64,000 nt of DNA, from contig NZ_NKYF01000021.1 of NCBI RefSeq assembly GCF_002262885.1, positions 1 to 64,000 on the forward strand, given 5' to 3'. This document shows positions 26,588 to 35,610 of the stretch, in pieces (within the stretch, counting starts at the first letter, position 1; every line of letters starts with the position of its first letter). Both the position numbers and the translations under genes were made by a program. Below the pieces are notes generated by a model. The model saw nothing but the letters and a program-made list of their open reading frames with translations. It did not search any database and was not told the DNA's origin. The DNA is from Pseudonocardia sp. MH-G8 (GTDB lineage: Bacteria > Actinomycetota > Actinomycetes > Mycobacteriales > Pseudonocardiaceae).

Positions 26588-27943
26588 ATGGGCGCACCAG
26601 AGCGCGGACGGACCTCCACCGCGACGAGAGCGCACCCCCTCTCCAGGCGCGGCTTCCTCGCAGGCACGCTCGCGGTGTCCGGCACCGCGGCCCTGGGCCT
26701 GGCCGGCTGCGGGAGCGGTGGCTCCGGGGGCGGTCAGGCGACGGACCTCGTCTACTGGAGCTTCGACGAGGGCCGCGTCGCGATCGCCAAGCACGTCGTC
26801 GAGTCCGATGCGTTCACGCAGCTGCACCCGGACGTCACGGTCGACTTCCAGCAGTTCACCTGGGCGCAGATGCACGACAAGCTGCTCGCGGCGCTCGTCA
26901 GCGGTCGCGGGGCCCCGGACATGGCCGACATCGAGATCCAGCGGTTCCCGCAGTTCATCGGCAGCGGCGAGGTGCCCTTCCTCGATTTGACCGAGCGGAT
27001 CGGGCCGAGCATCTCCGACCTCGCCCGGTCCGCCGCCGTGGATCCGTGGTCCTGGCAGGGGAAGATCTACGGCGTCGGCACGGAGCTCAACGCGGTCACG
27101 CTCACCTACCGCGAGGATGTCATGAGCTCGCTCGGCATCACCACGCCGTTCGCCACGTGGGACGACGTGATCGCGGCCGGCAAGGTCGTCAGCGCGTCCG
27201 GGCAGATGAAGATGTTCGGTGTCCACGACCTCTCGGTGTTCGACTGGGACATGGTCACCCAGATCATGGGCGGCACCTTCTTCGACGAGAACGGCGGGTA
27301 CGCCGGCGACAGCGAGGCCGGCGAGCAGGCCCTCACCTGGCTGCGTGACCTCGTCCACCTGCACGGGATCGCCGACATCGCGCCTGCCGACGCCAACAAC
27401 AACTACAACGGCCCGCAGTACTGGGCGGCGTTCCAGGCCAACCGGTACGCGGCGATCCTCGGCCCGGCGTGGCTGTTCACCGGGTTGCTGAAGAACGTTC
27501 CCGACCAGGCCGGGAAGTGGCGGATGCAGACCCTGCCGACCGGTCTCGGCGCGAGCAGGCCCACCGCGTTCGCGGGCGGCACCGGCCAGGCCGTCACCGC
27601 GCAGAGCCGCAACGTCGAGGCCTGCTGGGACATCGTCCGGCTCACCAACTTCTCGCTGGACGCCTCCCGCTTCGAGTACGAGCAGCGCGGGGTCTTCCCG
27701 ACCTACAAGCCGGCGCTCGCCGAGTCGTGGCTGCAGGCGCCCACCGCGTACTACGGCGGGCAGAACATCGGCGCGCTCTACCAGGAGGTGGCCGACCAGA
27801 TCCCGCCGTGGCGCACGTCGCCCCAGCTCTACAGGGGCGTCGACGCCATCGTCCGGCTGGCGATCACCCCGGTGCTGAACGACAGGGCCGAACCCGCCGC
27901 CGCGCTGGGCCAGGTGCGCGAGGAACTGGCACGGCAGCAGTAG
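26588..27943 (+). CDS. MalE-type solute-binding lipoprotein with Tat signal
   Basis: This is a 451-residue carbohydrate-binding protein. The N-terminus has a twin-arginine motif (LSRRGFLAG) followed by lipobox LAGC, so it is probably exported folded by Tat and then lipidated. The mature part shows SBP_bac_1 features (FTQLHPDVTVDFQQFTW, PDMADIEIQRF, GTELNAVTLTYREDVM). It is co-directional with the GH51 and GH2 genes and two permeases, and probably binds an oligosaccharide or glycoside processed by them. No ATPase gene is in the operon. Confidence 0.87.
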   Translation: MGAPERGRTSTATRAHPLSRRGFLAGTLAVSGTAALGLAGCGSGGSGGGQATDLVYWSFDEGRVAIAKHVVESDAFTQLHPDVTVDFQQFTWAQMHDKLLAALVSGRGAPDMADIEIQRFPQFIGSGEVPFLDLTERIGPSISDLARSAAVDPWSWQGKIYGVGTELNAVTLTYREDVMSSLGITTPFATWDDVIAAGKVVSASGQMKMFGVHDLSVFDWDMVTQIMGGTFFDENGGYAGDSEAGEQALTWLRDLVHLHGIADIAPADANNNYNGPQYWAAFQANRYAAILGPAWLFTGLLKNVPDQAGKWRMQTLPTGLGASRPTAFAGGTGQAVTAQSRNVEACWDIVRLTNFSLDASRFEYEQRGVFPTYKPALAESWLQAPTAYYGGQNIGALYQEVADQIPPWRTSPQLYRGVDAIVRLAITPVLNDRAEPAAALGQVREELARQQ

Positions 27944-27973
27944 CCCGGCCCGACCGCCGAGGAAGGAGCCCCG

Positions 27974-28918
27974 ATGACCATCCGGACCGGTACCCCGGTG
28001 CAGGGAGTGCCGCGCGCCCGGCCCCCGGTCGCGCGCCGCAGCACGCGCGGGAGCGCCACCCCGTACCTGTTCCTGCTCCCGTTCTTCGTGGTGTACGCGT
28101 GCTTCCTGCTCTATCCCGTGCTCTCGGCCCTGCAGACCAGCATGTACGAGAAGTCGGGGTTCGAAGCGCCCTCGTTCGTCGGGCTGCAGAACTTCGTGGC
28201 GCTGCTGTCGGACGCCCGGTTCGGGCGGGCGCTGCTGAACACGACCCTCTACGCGTGCGGCACCGTCTTCGTGCTGTCGCCGCTGGCCTTGTTGCTCGCG
28301 GTGACGCTGCAGTCGTTCGTCCTGCGCTCCGAGCGGCTGCGCAGCTTCTACCGGATCGCGCTGTTCCTGCCGAACGTCACCTCGCTCGTCGTCATCGCGA
28401 TCATGTTCAGCTTCCTGCTCGAACCGCGCTTCGGCATGGCCAACGCCGTGCTGGGCGCGATCGGCGTCGAGCCGGCGAACTGGCTGCGGTCCGAGGCGAT
28501 GGTGCTCCCCAGCATCATCATGATCGCGGTCTGGACCTACCTCGGCCTCAACAGCCTCTACTTCCTCGCCGGGTTGCAGGGCATCCCGAACGAGCTGTAC
28601 GAGGCGGCGGCGCTGGACGGCGCAGGGCGGGGCACGACGTTCTTCCGGGTCACGCTGCCGCTGCTGCGGCCGACGATCCTCTTCGTGGCGGTGCAGGCCA
28701 CGATCTTCTCGTTCCAGATCTTCGAACTGCCGTGGCTGCTGACCGGGGGCGGCCCGTCCGACGCCGCGCTGACGCTGGGGATCTACCTGTACCAGGTCGG
28801 GTTCGTGCAGTTCGACCAGGGCTACGCGTCGGCGATCGGCTGGGTGATCGCCCTCATCGCGCTGGTGCTCACCGGTATCCAGCTGTTCCTCTTCCGCGCG
28901 CTGGCCCATGACGACTGA
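27974..28918 (+). CDS. MalF/UgpA-type sugar ABC permease
   Basis: This 314-residue membrane protein has six or so hydrophobic segments. Its EAA loop is NELYEAAALDGAGRGTTFFRV, and the family signature LLTGGGPSDAALTLGIYLY is present. The ATG at 27974 follows GAGGAAGGAG. It forms the channel with the next gene and receives substrate from the 26588 lipoprotein. Confidence 0.9.
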   Translation: MTIRTGTPVQGVPRARPPVARRSTRGSATPYLFLLPFFVVYACFLLYPVLSALQTSMYEKSGFEAPSFVGLQNFVALLSDARFGRALLNTTLYACGTVFVLSPLALLLAVTLQSFVLRSERLRSFYRIALFLPNVTSLVVIAIMFSFLLEPRFGMANAVLGAIGVEPANWLRSEAMVLPSIIMIAVWTYLGLNSLYFLAGLQGIPNELYEAAALDGAGRGTTFFRVTLPLLRPTILFVAVQATIFSFQIFELPWLLTGGGPSDAALTLGIYLYQVGFVQFDQGYASAIGWVIALIALVLTGIQLFLFRALAHDD

Positions 28919-28937
28919 GACCGGAAAGGAAGCGAAG

Positions 28938-29786
28938 ATGACGACCACCTCGAGACCCCGGGCGGACGGTCCCCTGCTGGTCCGCATCCTCGGCAACGGG
29001 TGGCTGATCGCGGCGGTCGTCGTGACGCTCGTGCCGTTCCTGTACGTGCTGAGCGCATCGCTGATGTCGAACGACGAGATCTTCAGCGTGCCGTTCCGCC
29101 TGCTCCCCAGCGGCGTCTACCTCGGCAATTACGCGCACCTGCTGCAGGAGACCGGGTTCGTGCAGTGGTTCGTCAACAGCGCGATCATCGCGCTCGCGCG
29201 CACGGTGCTGGCCATCGCGCTCTCCCTCGCCGCAGGCTACGCGTTCGCGAAGTTCGAGTTCCGGTTCAAGAAGCTGCTGTTCGCCCTGGTCATCGGCACG
29301 TTGACGCTCCCGATCTACGTCATCCTCATCCCCCTGTTCAACATGATGTCCACGCTGGGCTGGACCGACACGTACTGGGCGCTGGTGCTGCCGTTCACGG
29401 CGCAGGCGATCGGCGTGTTCCTCGCCCGGCAGTACATGACGACGATCCCGACCGAGCTGATCGAGGCGGCCCGGATCGACGGCGCGAGCGAGTGGGCGAT
29501 CTTCCGGCGGGTCATCGTGCCGCTGTCGCAGCCGACCATCGCCGTCATGGGGATCCTCTTCTTCACGGCCTCGTGGAACGACTACCTGTGGCCGCTGATC
29601 ACCGTGACGAGCTCCTCGATGTTCACGGTGAGCCTCGGGTTGCCGGCGCTGATCTCGCCGTACAGCCAGCACTACGGGAGCCTGATGGCCGGATCGTTCC
29701 TCGGGACCCTCCCGGTCATCGTCATCTTCCTGATCTTCCAGAAGCGGTTCATCGACGGGATCCTCGCCGGGTCCCTGAAGGGCTGA
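28938..29786 (+). CDS. MalG/UgpE-type sugar ABC permease
   Basis: This is a 282-residue permease with EAA loop TELIEAARIDGASEWAIFRRV and the family ASWNDYLWPLI motif. The ATG at 28938 is preferred because GGAAAGGAAGCG precedes it. An in-frame ATG at 28908 would overlap the previous gene and place this ribosome site inside the coding region. It is the second half of the channel of this glycoside importer. Confidence 0.9.
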   Translation: MTTTSRPRADGPLLVRILGNGWLIAAVVVTLVPFLYVLSASLMSNDEIFSVPFRLLPSGVYLGNYAHLLQETGFVQWFVNSAIIALARTVLAIALSLAAGYAFAKFEFRFKKLLFALVIGTLTLPIYVILIPLFNMMSTLGWTDTYWALVLPFTAQAIGVFLARQYMTTIPTELIEAARIDGASEWAIFRRVIVPLSQPTIAVMGILFFTASWNDYLWPLITVTSSSMFTVSLGLPALISPYSQHYGSLMAGSFLGTLPVIVIFLIFQKRFIDGILAGSLKG

Positions 29787-29795
29787 CGCACAGGA

Positions 29796-31985
29796 ATGAA
29801 GCACGTCGGAGTCGGGGGACGGCGCACGATCGAGCTGCGCGACGGGTGGCGCGTCCTGCAGGACGTCCACGACAACGGGGAGCGGCTCGGGATCTTCGAG
29901 CCGGGGTTCGCCGCGACCACGGCCAACGGGGTGTCGGGCTGGGAGGAGATCCCCGAGCTCGGCCACCTGCAGCTGCTGCTCGCCGACGACCCCTACGCGG
30001 GCGGACGGCAGCTGCGGTCGTTCAACGACCACGCGTGGTGGTACCGGCTCGACTTCCCGGTCGATCCCGCCGGTGACGGCGATCGGCTCCGGTTCGCGCG
30101 GCTGCGGTTCGAGGGCGTCGACTACCACGCCACGGTCTGGCTCAACGGTCACCGCCTCGGCGAGCACGAGGGCTACTTCGAGCCGTTCAACTTCGACGTG
30201 GCGGAGCTGCTCACGATCGGCCGGCCGAACGTGCTGGTCGTGCGGGTCGCGTCCCCGTGGGACGCGCGAATCGTGGCGGGCACGGAGGACCAGCGTGCCT
30301 TCGGCGTCGAGCGCGCCATGGTCAAGGGTACCTACGAGCACATGGACGGGCTGGTGCCCCGCGACGTGAACCCGGTCGGGATCTGGCGGCCCGCCGTCCT
30401 CGAGCTGGGCGTCGGCGAGGTGTGGTCGCACGAACTGCAGGTGACCGCGACGCTGTCCGACGACCTCACCACGGGCGAGGTCGCGGTGGAGTGGGACGTC
30501 GAGTCGGTGCGTGCCCGCGACGACCTCCGGTGGCGGGTGTCGCTCGCGCCGGCCGACCGCATGCGGCCCGCGATCGTCTCGGAGGCGCCCGCACGCCTGG
30601 ACCCGGCCCGCAACCGGCTGACGGGAGCGGCGAGGGTGAGCCGTCCTCGGCTGTGGCAGCCGTGGGACCGCGGCGCGCCGGACCGCTACGACGTGGTCGT
30701 CGAGCTGGTGGGCGAGCGGGGCGAGGTGCTCGCCCGCGACGAGTCCCGGGTGGGGTTCCGGACGGTCGAGCTGGAGCGGGGCCCGGAGCGCACGGCCCTG
30801 CTGCTCAACGGCCGTCCCTACTACCTGCGGGGCACCAGCTACTTCCCCGACCTCTACCTGAGCAGCATGGACGAGGGCCGCTACCGGCGTGACGTCGGCG
30901 CCGCCGTCGCCGCGGGCGTCAACTGCCTGCGGGTGCACGTGCACGTCGAGCAGCCGGCCTTCTACGACGTGTGCGACGAGCTGGGCGTGCTCGTCGTGCA
31001 GGATTCCGACCTCAACTGGGTCGTGCCGGACACCGAGGAGTTCGTCGATCGCGCCACCGCCGTGGTCGGCGCGATGGTGCGGTCGCTGCGGGAGCATCCG
31101 AGCATCGCCGCGTGGGTCTGCGTCAACGAGGGCGGGATCCTCGTGGAGGAGATGCGGGAGCCCACCCGCCGCCTCGCCCACCACCTGGCCGCAGTGGTGG
31201 CGGCCCTGGACCCGACCCGGCCGACGATCGCGAACTCGTGGGACACCGAGGACCCCGGTAGCGGCGACGAGCACGTCTACGCCGGTTCGCTGACCGGCGG
31301 GGCCTACGCCGACGTGCGGGACGCCCGGTTCCGGCTGCTCACCGAGTTCGGGGTGGACGCGCCGCCGCCGCGGGCCCGGTACGGATCGGACGGGCCGATC
31401 GCCGCGCGCCTGCGCCGGGAGCCCGACCGCGTCACCGACCACCACGACTACCAGTACCGCCTGACGAAGTTCTACATCGAGCGGTGCCGGCTGGAGCGGT
31501 GGCGGCCGAACGGGGGCTACATCCAGTTCATGTGGATCGACGCGTGCCCGCAGAGCTGGTACGGCGTCCTCGACCACTGGGGCTGCCCCAAGGTCGACGG
31601 GGCGGGTGGCGCGCTGCGGGCGTTCCGCGAGGTCGGCCGACCGGTGGCCGTGCTGCTGGACGTCACCGCCGACGGACTGGACGTCCGGGTGGTCAACGAC
31701 CTGCTGCGCGGCCTGCCGGGAGCGACGCTCAGCTGGAGCGTGCTGTGCCACGACGGGCGGCGGGAGACCGACGCCGTCACGCTCGACGTCCCGCCGGACG
31801 GGATGGTGCGGGCCGCCCGGCTCCCGCACCACCGCGAGCACGTCGCCGCCGTGGGGCTCTCGCTCACCGCGTCGGATTCCGAGCCGCTCGCCGACAACCA
31901 CTACGACGACATCGTCGACCAGCCCGCGCCCGCCGGGTACCCGGGGGTCGTCGAGCACGAGCTCGGGGTCCGGCTGATGCCCTGA
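29796..31985 (+). CDS. GH2-family glycoside hydrolase (beta-galactosidase/glucuronidase-like)
   Basis: This 729-residue GH2 enzyme has the expected order: a sugar-binding jelly roll (ATVWLNGHRLGEHEGYFEPF), an immunoglobulin-like domain and a TIM barrel. The acid/base Glu lies in WVCVNEGG (asparagine-glutamate pair) and the nucleophile Glu in LLTEFGVDA. No signal peptide is seen, so it should act in the cytoplasm on imported glycosides. It closes the GH51/importer operon, only 9 bp after the permease. The substrate could be a beta-galactoside, glucuronide, mannoside or arabinopyranoside. Confidence 0.85.
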   Translation: MKHVGVGGRRTIELRDGWRVLQDVHDNGERLGIFEPGFAATTANGVSGWEEIPELGHLQLLLADDPYAGGRQLRSFNDHAWWYRLDFPVDPAGDGDRLRFARLRFEGVDYHATVWLNGHRLGEHEGYFEPFNFDVAELLTIGRPNVLVVRVASPWDARIVAGTEDQRAFGVERAMVKGTYEHMDGLVPRDVNPVGIWRPAVLELGVGEVWSHELQVTATLSDDLTTGEVAVEWDVESVRARDDLRWRVSLAPADRMRPAIVSEAPARLDPARNRLTGAARVSRPRLWQPWDRGAPDRYDVVVELVGERGEVLARDESRVGFRTVELERGPERTALLLNGRPYYLRGTSYFPDLYLSSMDEGRYRRDVGAAVAAGVNCLRVHVHVEQPAFYDVCDELGVLVVQDSDLNWVVPDTEEFVDRATAVVGAMVRSLREHPSIAAWVCVNEGGILVEEMREPTRRLAHHLAAVVAALDPTRPTIANSWDTEDPGSGDEHVYAGSLTGGAYADVRDARFRLLTEFGVDAPPPRARYGSDGPIAARLRREPDRVTDHHDYQYRLTKFYIERCRLERWRPNGGYIQFMWIDACPQSWYGVLDHWGCPKVDGAGGALRAFREVGRPVAVLLDVTADGLDVRVVNDLLRGLPGATLSWSVLCHDGRRETDAVTLDVPPDGMVRAARLPHHREHVAAVGLSLTASDSEPLADNHYDDIVDQPAPAGYPGVVEHELGVRLMP

Positions 31986-32002
31986 TCCCGGACGTGAACG
32001 CC

Positions 32003-32848
32003 TCAGCCGCTACCGGCGGTCGGTGTGCGAGCGGTCGGCTCGTCGGCCAGGAGTTCGATCGTCCCGCCCTCGCCCGGCGAGTGCGCAAGCGCCGACATCC
32101 GATCGGCGATCTGCGCCGCGGTCTCCAGGAGGTCCTGCCGGAACTCGCGGATCATCTCCTCGAGCGTCCACCGCTGCAACGGTGCTCCGATCGACATGGC
32201 GCCGATCAGCCGGCCTGCCGGATGGACGATCGGGGCCGCGATCGAGACGGAGCCCTCGTCGCGCTCCTCGTTGTTGATCGCGAAACCGCGCTCGGCGGCG
32301 GCCACCACGTCGGCTTCCAGCTCGGCCTTCCTCGTGATGGTGTTGCGGGTGTACCGGTCGAGGGGGAGCGCCGCGATGACGCGGGCACGGGCGGTCTCGG
32401 GCATCCGGGAGAGCATGGCCTTGCCCTGCGCGGTGGCGTGCAGCGGCCCGCGTGACCCGGGCTCGCCCCACATGCGCAACCGGCGCCCGGACAGCACGCA
32501 GTCGACCGAGAGCACCTCGAACCCCCCGAGCACCGAGATGAACACCGTCTCGCCGGTTCGGTCCGCGAGCTGCTGCAGATGCGGTCGGGCGATCGCGCGC
32601 AGCAGGTCGTCCTGGGGCCGCCGGCGGGCGATCCGGGTGACCTCCGGCCCGATCCAGTACAGCTTGGTCACCGGGTCCTGGATCGCGAAGCCCGCCTCCA
32701 CGAGGTCGCGGAGCACCCGGTGCATCGTCGAGGGCGGGTAGCCGACCGCGGTCACGAGCTCGGTGAGGCTCGCCCCGTCGCGGTACGTGCTCAGCCGGGA
32801 CAGCACGGCGAACGCCTTCCTCGCCGCGCCCACGCTCTCGCTCGTCAC
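32003..32848 (-). CDS. IclR-family transcriptional regulator
   Basis: This 281-residue regulator has an N-terminal winged helix (GASLTELVTAVGYPPSTMHRVLRDLVEAGF) and a C-terminal IclR effector domain (QGKAMLSRMP, NNEERDEGSVSIAAPI). The GTG at 32848 gives the usual family length; the open frame runs on to 32944 but that part is not family-like. It diverges from the MaoC/CoA-transferase genes and is convergent with the GH2 gene. IclR proteins typically control aromatic or acyl-CoA catabolism, which suits its neighbours. Its candidate sites are the TTCCATCYATC motifs at 32950 and 34790. Confidence 0.87.
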   Translation of the reverse strand: MTSESVGAARKAFAVLSRLSTYRDGASLTELVTAVGYPPSTMHRVLRDLVEAGFAIQDPVTKLYWIGPEVTRIARRRPQDDLLRAIARPHLQQLADRTGETVFISVLGGFEVLSVDCVLSGRRLRMWGEPGSRGPLHATAQGKAMLSRMPETARARVIAALPLDRYTRNTITRKAELEADVVAAAERGFAINNEERDEGSVSIAAPIVHPAGRLIGAMSIGAPLQRWTLEEMIREFRQDLLETAAQIADRMSALAHSPGEGGTIELLADEPTARTPTAGSG

Positions 32849-32921
32849 ATCGTCCCTGTCTGCATCGTCGGATCGTCCTGTCGCCGCCCAGTATCCACGC
32901 CTGCTCGTGTGACCGACCGCG

Positions 32922-32960
32922 TTGACGATTCCAACATACGGCATTAAACTTCCATCTATC
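32922..32960 (+). promoter_or_regulatory. Promoter of MaoC/CoA-transferase genes with candidate operator
   Basis: A -35-like TTGACG at 32922-32927 and a -10-like TAAACT at 32945-32950 are separated by 17 bp. TTCCATCTATC at 32950-32960 sits at the expected start point. A near-identical TTCCATCCATC lies upstream of the enoyl-CoA hydratase at 34790. This suggests one regulator, possibly the divergent IclR protein, controls both units. Confidence 0.5.
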
Positions 32961-32997
32961 GGCAGCGCTGCCGCGGCCCTGACCGAGAGGGACAGGC

Positions 32998-33438
32998 ATG
33001 GACAGCTTCGAGCGAGTGACGGTCGGTGACCACGTCCTGTTCAGCAAGACGGTCGGGGAGTCGGACGTCTACCTCTTCGCCGGGATCACCGGCGACCTGA
33101 ACGCCATCCACGTCAACGAGCAGGCGATGGCGGGAACCCGGTACGGCCGGCGCATCGCGCACGGTGTACTCACCGTGGGCTTCATGTCGACGGCGTCCAC
33201 GATGATGATCGACAAGCTGGGCGGCGTCGCCGTCTCCTACGGCTACGACCGCGTGCGGTTCGTCCGCCCGGTCTTCATCGGCGACACGGTGACGGTCCGC
33301 TACGAGATCACCGAGCGGCTCGACGACGCCCGGCGCGCGGTGTCTGCTGTGGAGGCGAGGAATCAGCACGGGGAGACCGTGGCGGTCGCCCGCCACATCC
33401 TGCAGTTCCTGCCGGCGGGAACGGGAAGGGCCGCATGA
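32998..33438 (+). CDS. MaoC-like (R)-specific enoyl-CoA hydratase
   Basis: This is a 146-residue hot-dog-fold hydratase. The catalytic Asp/His pair is in AGITGDLNAIHVNE, the (R)-hydratase motif. It is a clear paralogue of the 136-residue MaoC protein at 46445; both contain GTRYGRRIAHGVL-like and SYGYDRVRF segments. It would hydrate a 2-enoyl-CoA to the (R)-3-hydroxyacyl-CoA. The next gene, a CoA-transferase, overlaps by 4 bases (ATGA), so the acid activated by that enzyme is a likely precursor of its substrate. Confidence 0.87.
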   Translation: MDSFERVTVGDHVLFSKTVGESDVYLFAGITGDLNAIHVNEQAMAGTRYGRRIAHGVLTVGFMSTASTMMIDKLGGVAVSYGYDRVRFVRPVFIGDTVTVRYEITERLDDARRAVSAVEARNQHGETVAVARHILQFLPAGTGRAA

Positions 33439-34628
33439 CCGCCCTGGTGTTGCCGCTGTCCGGTGTCCGGGTCCTCGACCTCACCCAGGTGATGCTCGGC
33501 CCGTCGGCCACCCAGGTCCTCGCCGACCACGGCGCCGACGTGATCAAGGTGGAGCGCCCGGAGGTCGGCGACATCATCCGCGGCATCGATCAGCTGGCGA
33601 ACTCCGACGGCGGTGAGAGCGCCTACTTCCTGTGCCTCAACCGGAACAAGCGGTCGATCACGATCGACCTCAAGGCAGCGGCCGGCCGCGAGCTCGTGCA
33701 GCAGATGGTCGGTCAGGTCGACGTGCTCGTGCACAACTTCCGGCCCGGCGTCGCGGAGCGGCTGGGGCTGGGGCACGAGCAGCTGTGCGCGGAGCACCCC
33801 CGCCTCGTCCACGCCTCGGGCTCCGGGTTCGGCAGCGACGGGCCGCTGGCGTCGTGGGGCGGCCAGGACATGCTCGCCCAGTCGGTGTCCGGGGTGGCGA
33901 TGCACTCCCGAGACGACGGCGGGCGCCCCACCCTGCATCCGGTGCCACTCGCGGACTTCTGCAGCGGGATGGTGCTCGTGCAGGGGATCCTGCTGGCGCT
34001 ACTGCAGCGCGAACGCACCGGTGCCGGACAGCACGTCCACGTCTCGTTGCTGGACACCATGGTGGCCGCCCAGATGCAGGAGATCACCCAGTGGACGATG
34101 CGGCGCTTCGAGACGAACTGGGTGAACCAGTACCTCGCCGGGGTCTTCCGGGCCGCTGACGGGTGGTTCACCCTCGTCGGGCTGTTCCGCGACCAGCCGC
34201 TGCGCACGGTGTGCCGCGCCTTCGACGTCGAGGATCTGAGCCTGCGGCCCGAGTTCGCCACGCCCGATCTGGAGCGGGAGAACCGGGCCCGGCTGATGCC
34301 GCTGCTCGACGCGGTCTTCGCCCGGCACCCGGTGCAGGACTGCCTGGACCGGCTCGGTGCCGTGGACATCCTGTGCGCTCCGGTCTACGACTACGACGCG
34401 CTGCTCGCCCACGCCCAGCTGGCGCGCAACGACATGATCTGGGAGCTGGACACTCCGACCGGGCCGGTGCGGACCACCGGGAGCCCACTGCACCTGTCCG
34501 GCGTGCCGCGCCATCCTCGCCGCTCCCCGCCCCGGCTCGGCCAGCACACCGACGAGGTGCTGCGCGAGTTCGGCGTCTCGCCGGACCGCGGCGCGCAGCT
34601 GCGCGCCGCGGGCGTGCTCGGCCCCTGA
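33435..34628 (+). CDS. CaiB/BaiF (class III) CoA-transferase
   Basis: This 397-residue family III CoA-transferase has the N-terminal GVRVLDLTQVMLGPSATQVLADHGADVIKVERP. The catalytic aspartate lies in WGGQDMLAQ. It moves CoA from a donor acyl-CoA to a carboxylic acid and so activates it for degradation. It overlaps the MaoC gene by 4 bases. It is one of four genes of this family in the window (also 40490, 44038 and 63755). Confidence 0.9.
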   Translation: MTALVLPLSGVRVLDLTQVMLGPSATQVLADHGADVIKVERPEVGDIIRGIDQLANSDGGESAYFLCLNRNKRSITIDLKAAAGRELVQQMVGQVDVLVHNFRPGVAERLGLGHEQLCAEHPRLVHASGSGFGSDGPLASWGGQDMLAQSVSGVAMHSRDDGGRPTLHPVPLADFCSGMVLVQGILLALLQRERTGAGQHVHVSLLDTMVAAQMQEITQWTMRRFETNWVNQYLAGVFRAADGWFTLVGLFRDQPLRTVCRAFDVEDLSLRPEFATPDLERENRARLMPLLDAVFARHPVQDCLDRLGAVDILCAPVYDYDALLAHAQLARNDMIWELDTPTGPVRTTGSPLHLSGVPRHPRRSPPRLGQHTDEVLREFGVSPDRGAQLRAAGVLGP

Positions 34629-34735
34629 CGAGCGTGCTGCTCGAGCCGGGCGGGATCGACGCGATGAGCGTCGAGCGGCCGACCGTGCTCGCCGGTGCGA
34701 CCGGCCGGCGGCGTCGGCGGGAACGCGTGGATGCG

Positions 34736-34800
34736 TTGACACGCGAACCCGACGCGCCATAGCCTCAGTTCCACTGAACGGATGAAAGATTCCATCCATC
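34736..34800 (+). promoter_or_regulatory. Promoter and candidate IclR-type operator before enoyl-CoA hydratase
   Basis: In the 191-bp gap, TTGACA (34736-34741) and TAGCCT (34760-34765) lie 18 bp apart. Further on, GGATGAAAGATTCCATCC forms an imperfect inverted repeat that includes TTCCATCCATC (34790-34800). That motif recurs at 32950. The gap holds no gene. Confidence 0.45.
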
Positions 34801-34819
34801 AGAAAAAGGCAGGACAACG

Positions 34820-35593
34820 GTGCCTCAAGCCTTTGGACAGGACGTTCGTCTCGACGTGGTCGACGGCGTCGCACACGTGACCCTCGACCGCCCGGACCGG
34901 CTCAACGCGATCCGCAGCCAGACCCTGACCGAGCTCGCTGCGGTGCTCGACCACCTCGACGCCGAGCCCACGGTGGGCGTGCTCGTGATCGAAGGCGCCG
35001 GCCGCGCATTCTGCGCGGGTGCGGACGTCGCCGAGATCGACCGGCTCGACGACGCAGGCGGGGATGCCTTCTCCCGCCGGGGGCAGCAGGTCTTCGACCG
35101 GATCGCCACCGGCCCGCTCGTCGCGGTGGCGTGCGTGCACGGCTACGCGCTGGGCGGCGGCCTCGAGCTGGCGATGGCCTGCGACGTGCGGCTGGCGGCA
35201 CGCTCCGCGTTCCTCGGGCAGCCGGAGTCCGGGCTGGGTCACCTACCGGCATGGGGTGCGACGCAGCGGCTCCCCGGCCTCGTCGGCTGGGCCACTGCGC
35301 TGGGCCTCTTCCTGTCCGGGCGGCGGGTCAATGCCGCGGAGGCGCTGCGGCTCGGTCTCGTCGACGAGGTCGCCGACGACGAGCTGTTCCAGGAGACCAC
35401 CCGGCAGTGGATCGCGCGCCTTTCCGCCGCCCCCGTCGCGGTGTCGCGGGCGGTGAAGGAGGCGATGGCCGCCGGGCAGCGCGCCGGCCGGGACGCCGGC
35501 TTCGGCGCGGAACGGGCGGGCATGGCGGTGTGCCGCGGTCGGGCCGACAGCGTGCAGCGCAGGGCCCGGTTCCTCACCCACACCGACCGCTGA
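34820..35593 (+). CDS. Enoyl-CoA hydratase/isomerase family protein
   Basis: This is a 257-residue crotonase-fold protein. Its oxyanion-hole segments are GRAFCAGADVAEI and GYALGGGLELAMACDVR. The catalytic glutamate region is GQPESGLGHLPAWGATQRL. It adds water to 2-enoyl-CoA intermediates or performs a related crotonase reaction. The GTG at 34820 is preceded by AAAAAGGCAGGAC. It starts a seven-gene unit continuing with an RbsABC-type importer, two alcohol dehydrogenases and a CoA-transferase. This mix of sugar uptake and acyl-CoA chemistry is unusual. Confidence 0.87.
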   Translation: MPQAFGQDVRLDVVDGVAHVTLDRPDRLNAIRSQTLTELAAVLDHLDAEPTVGVLVIEGAGRAFCAGADVAEIDRLDDAGGDAFSRRGQQVFDRIATGPLVAVACVHGYALGGGLELAMACDVRLAARSAFLGQPESGLGHLPAWGATQRLPGLVGWATALGLFLSGRRVNAAEALRLGLVDEVADDELFQETTRQWIARLSAAPVAVSRAVKEAMAAGQRAGRDAGFGAERAGMAVCRGRADSVQRRARFLTHTDR

Positions 35594-35610
35594 CGGAAGA
35601 GGAGCGACAG

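Noticed and set aside
28869..31958. Very long antisense open frame (over 1,000 codons) across the permease and GH2 genes
   Set aside because: It mirrors genes with clear family motifs on the plus strand. Long antisense frames are expected from strong third-position GC bias, and it has no recognisable domain or ribosome site.
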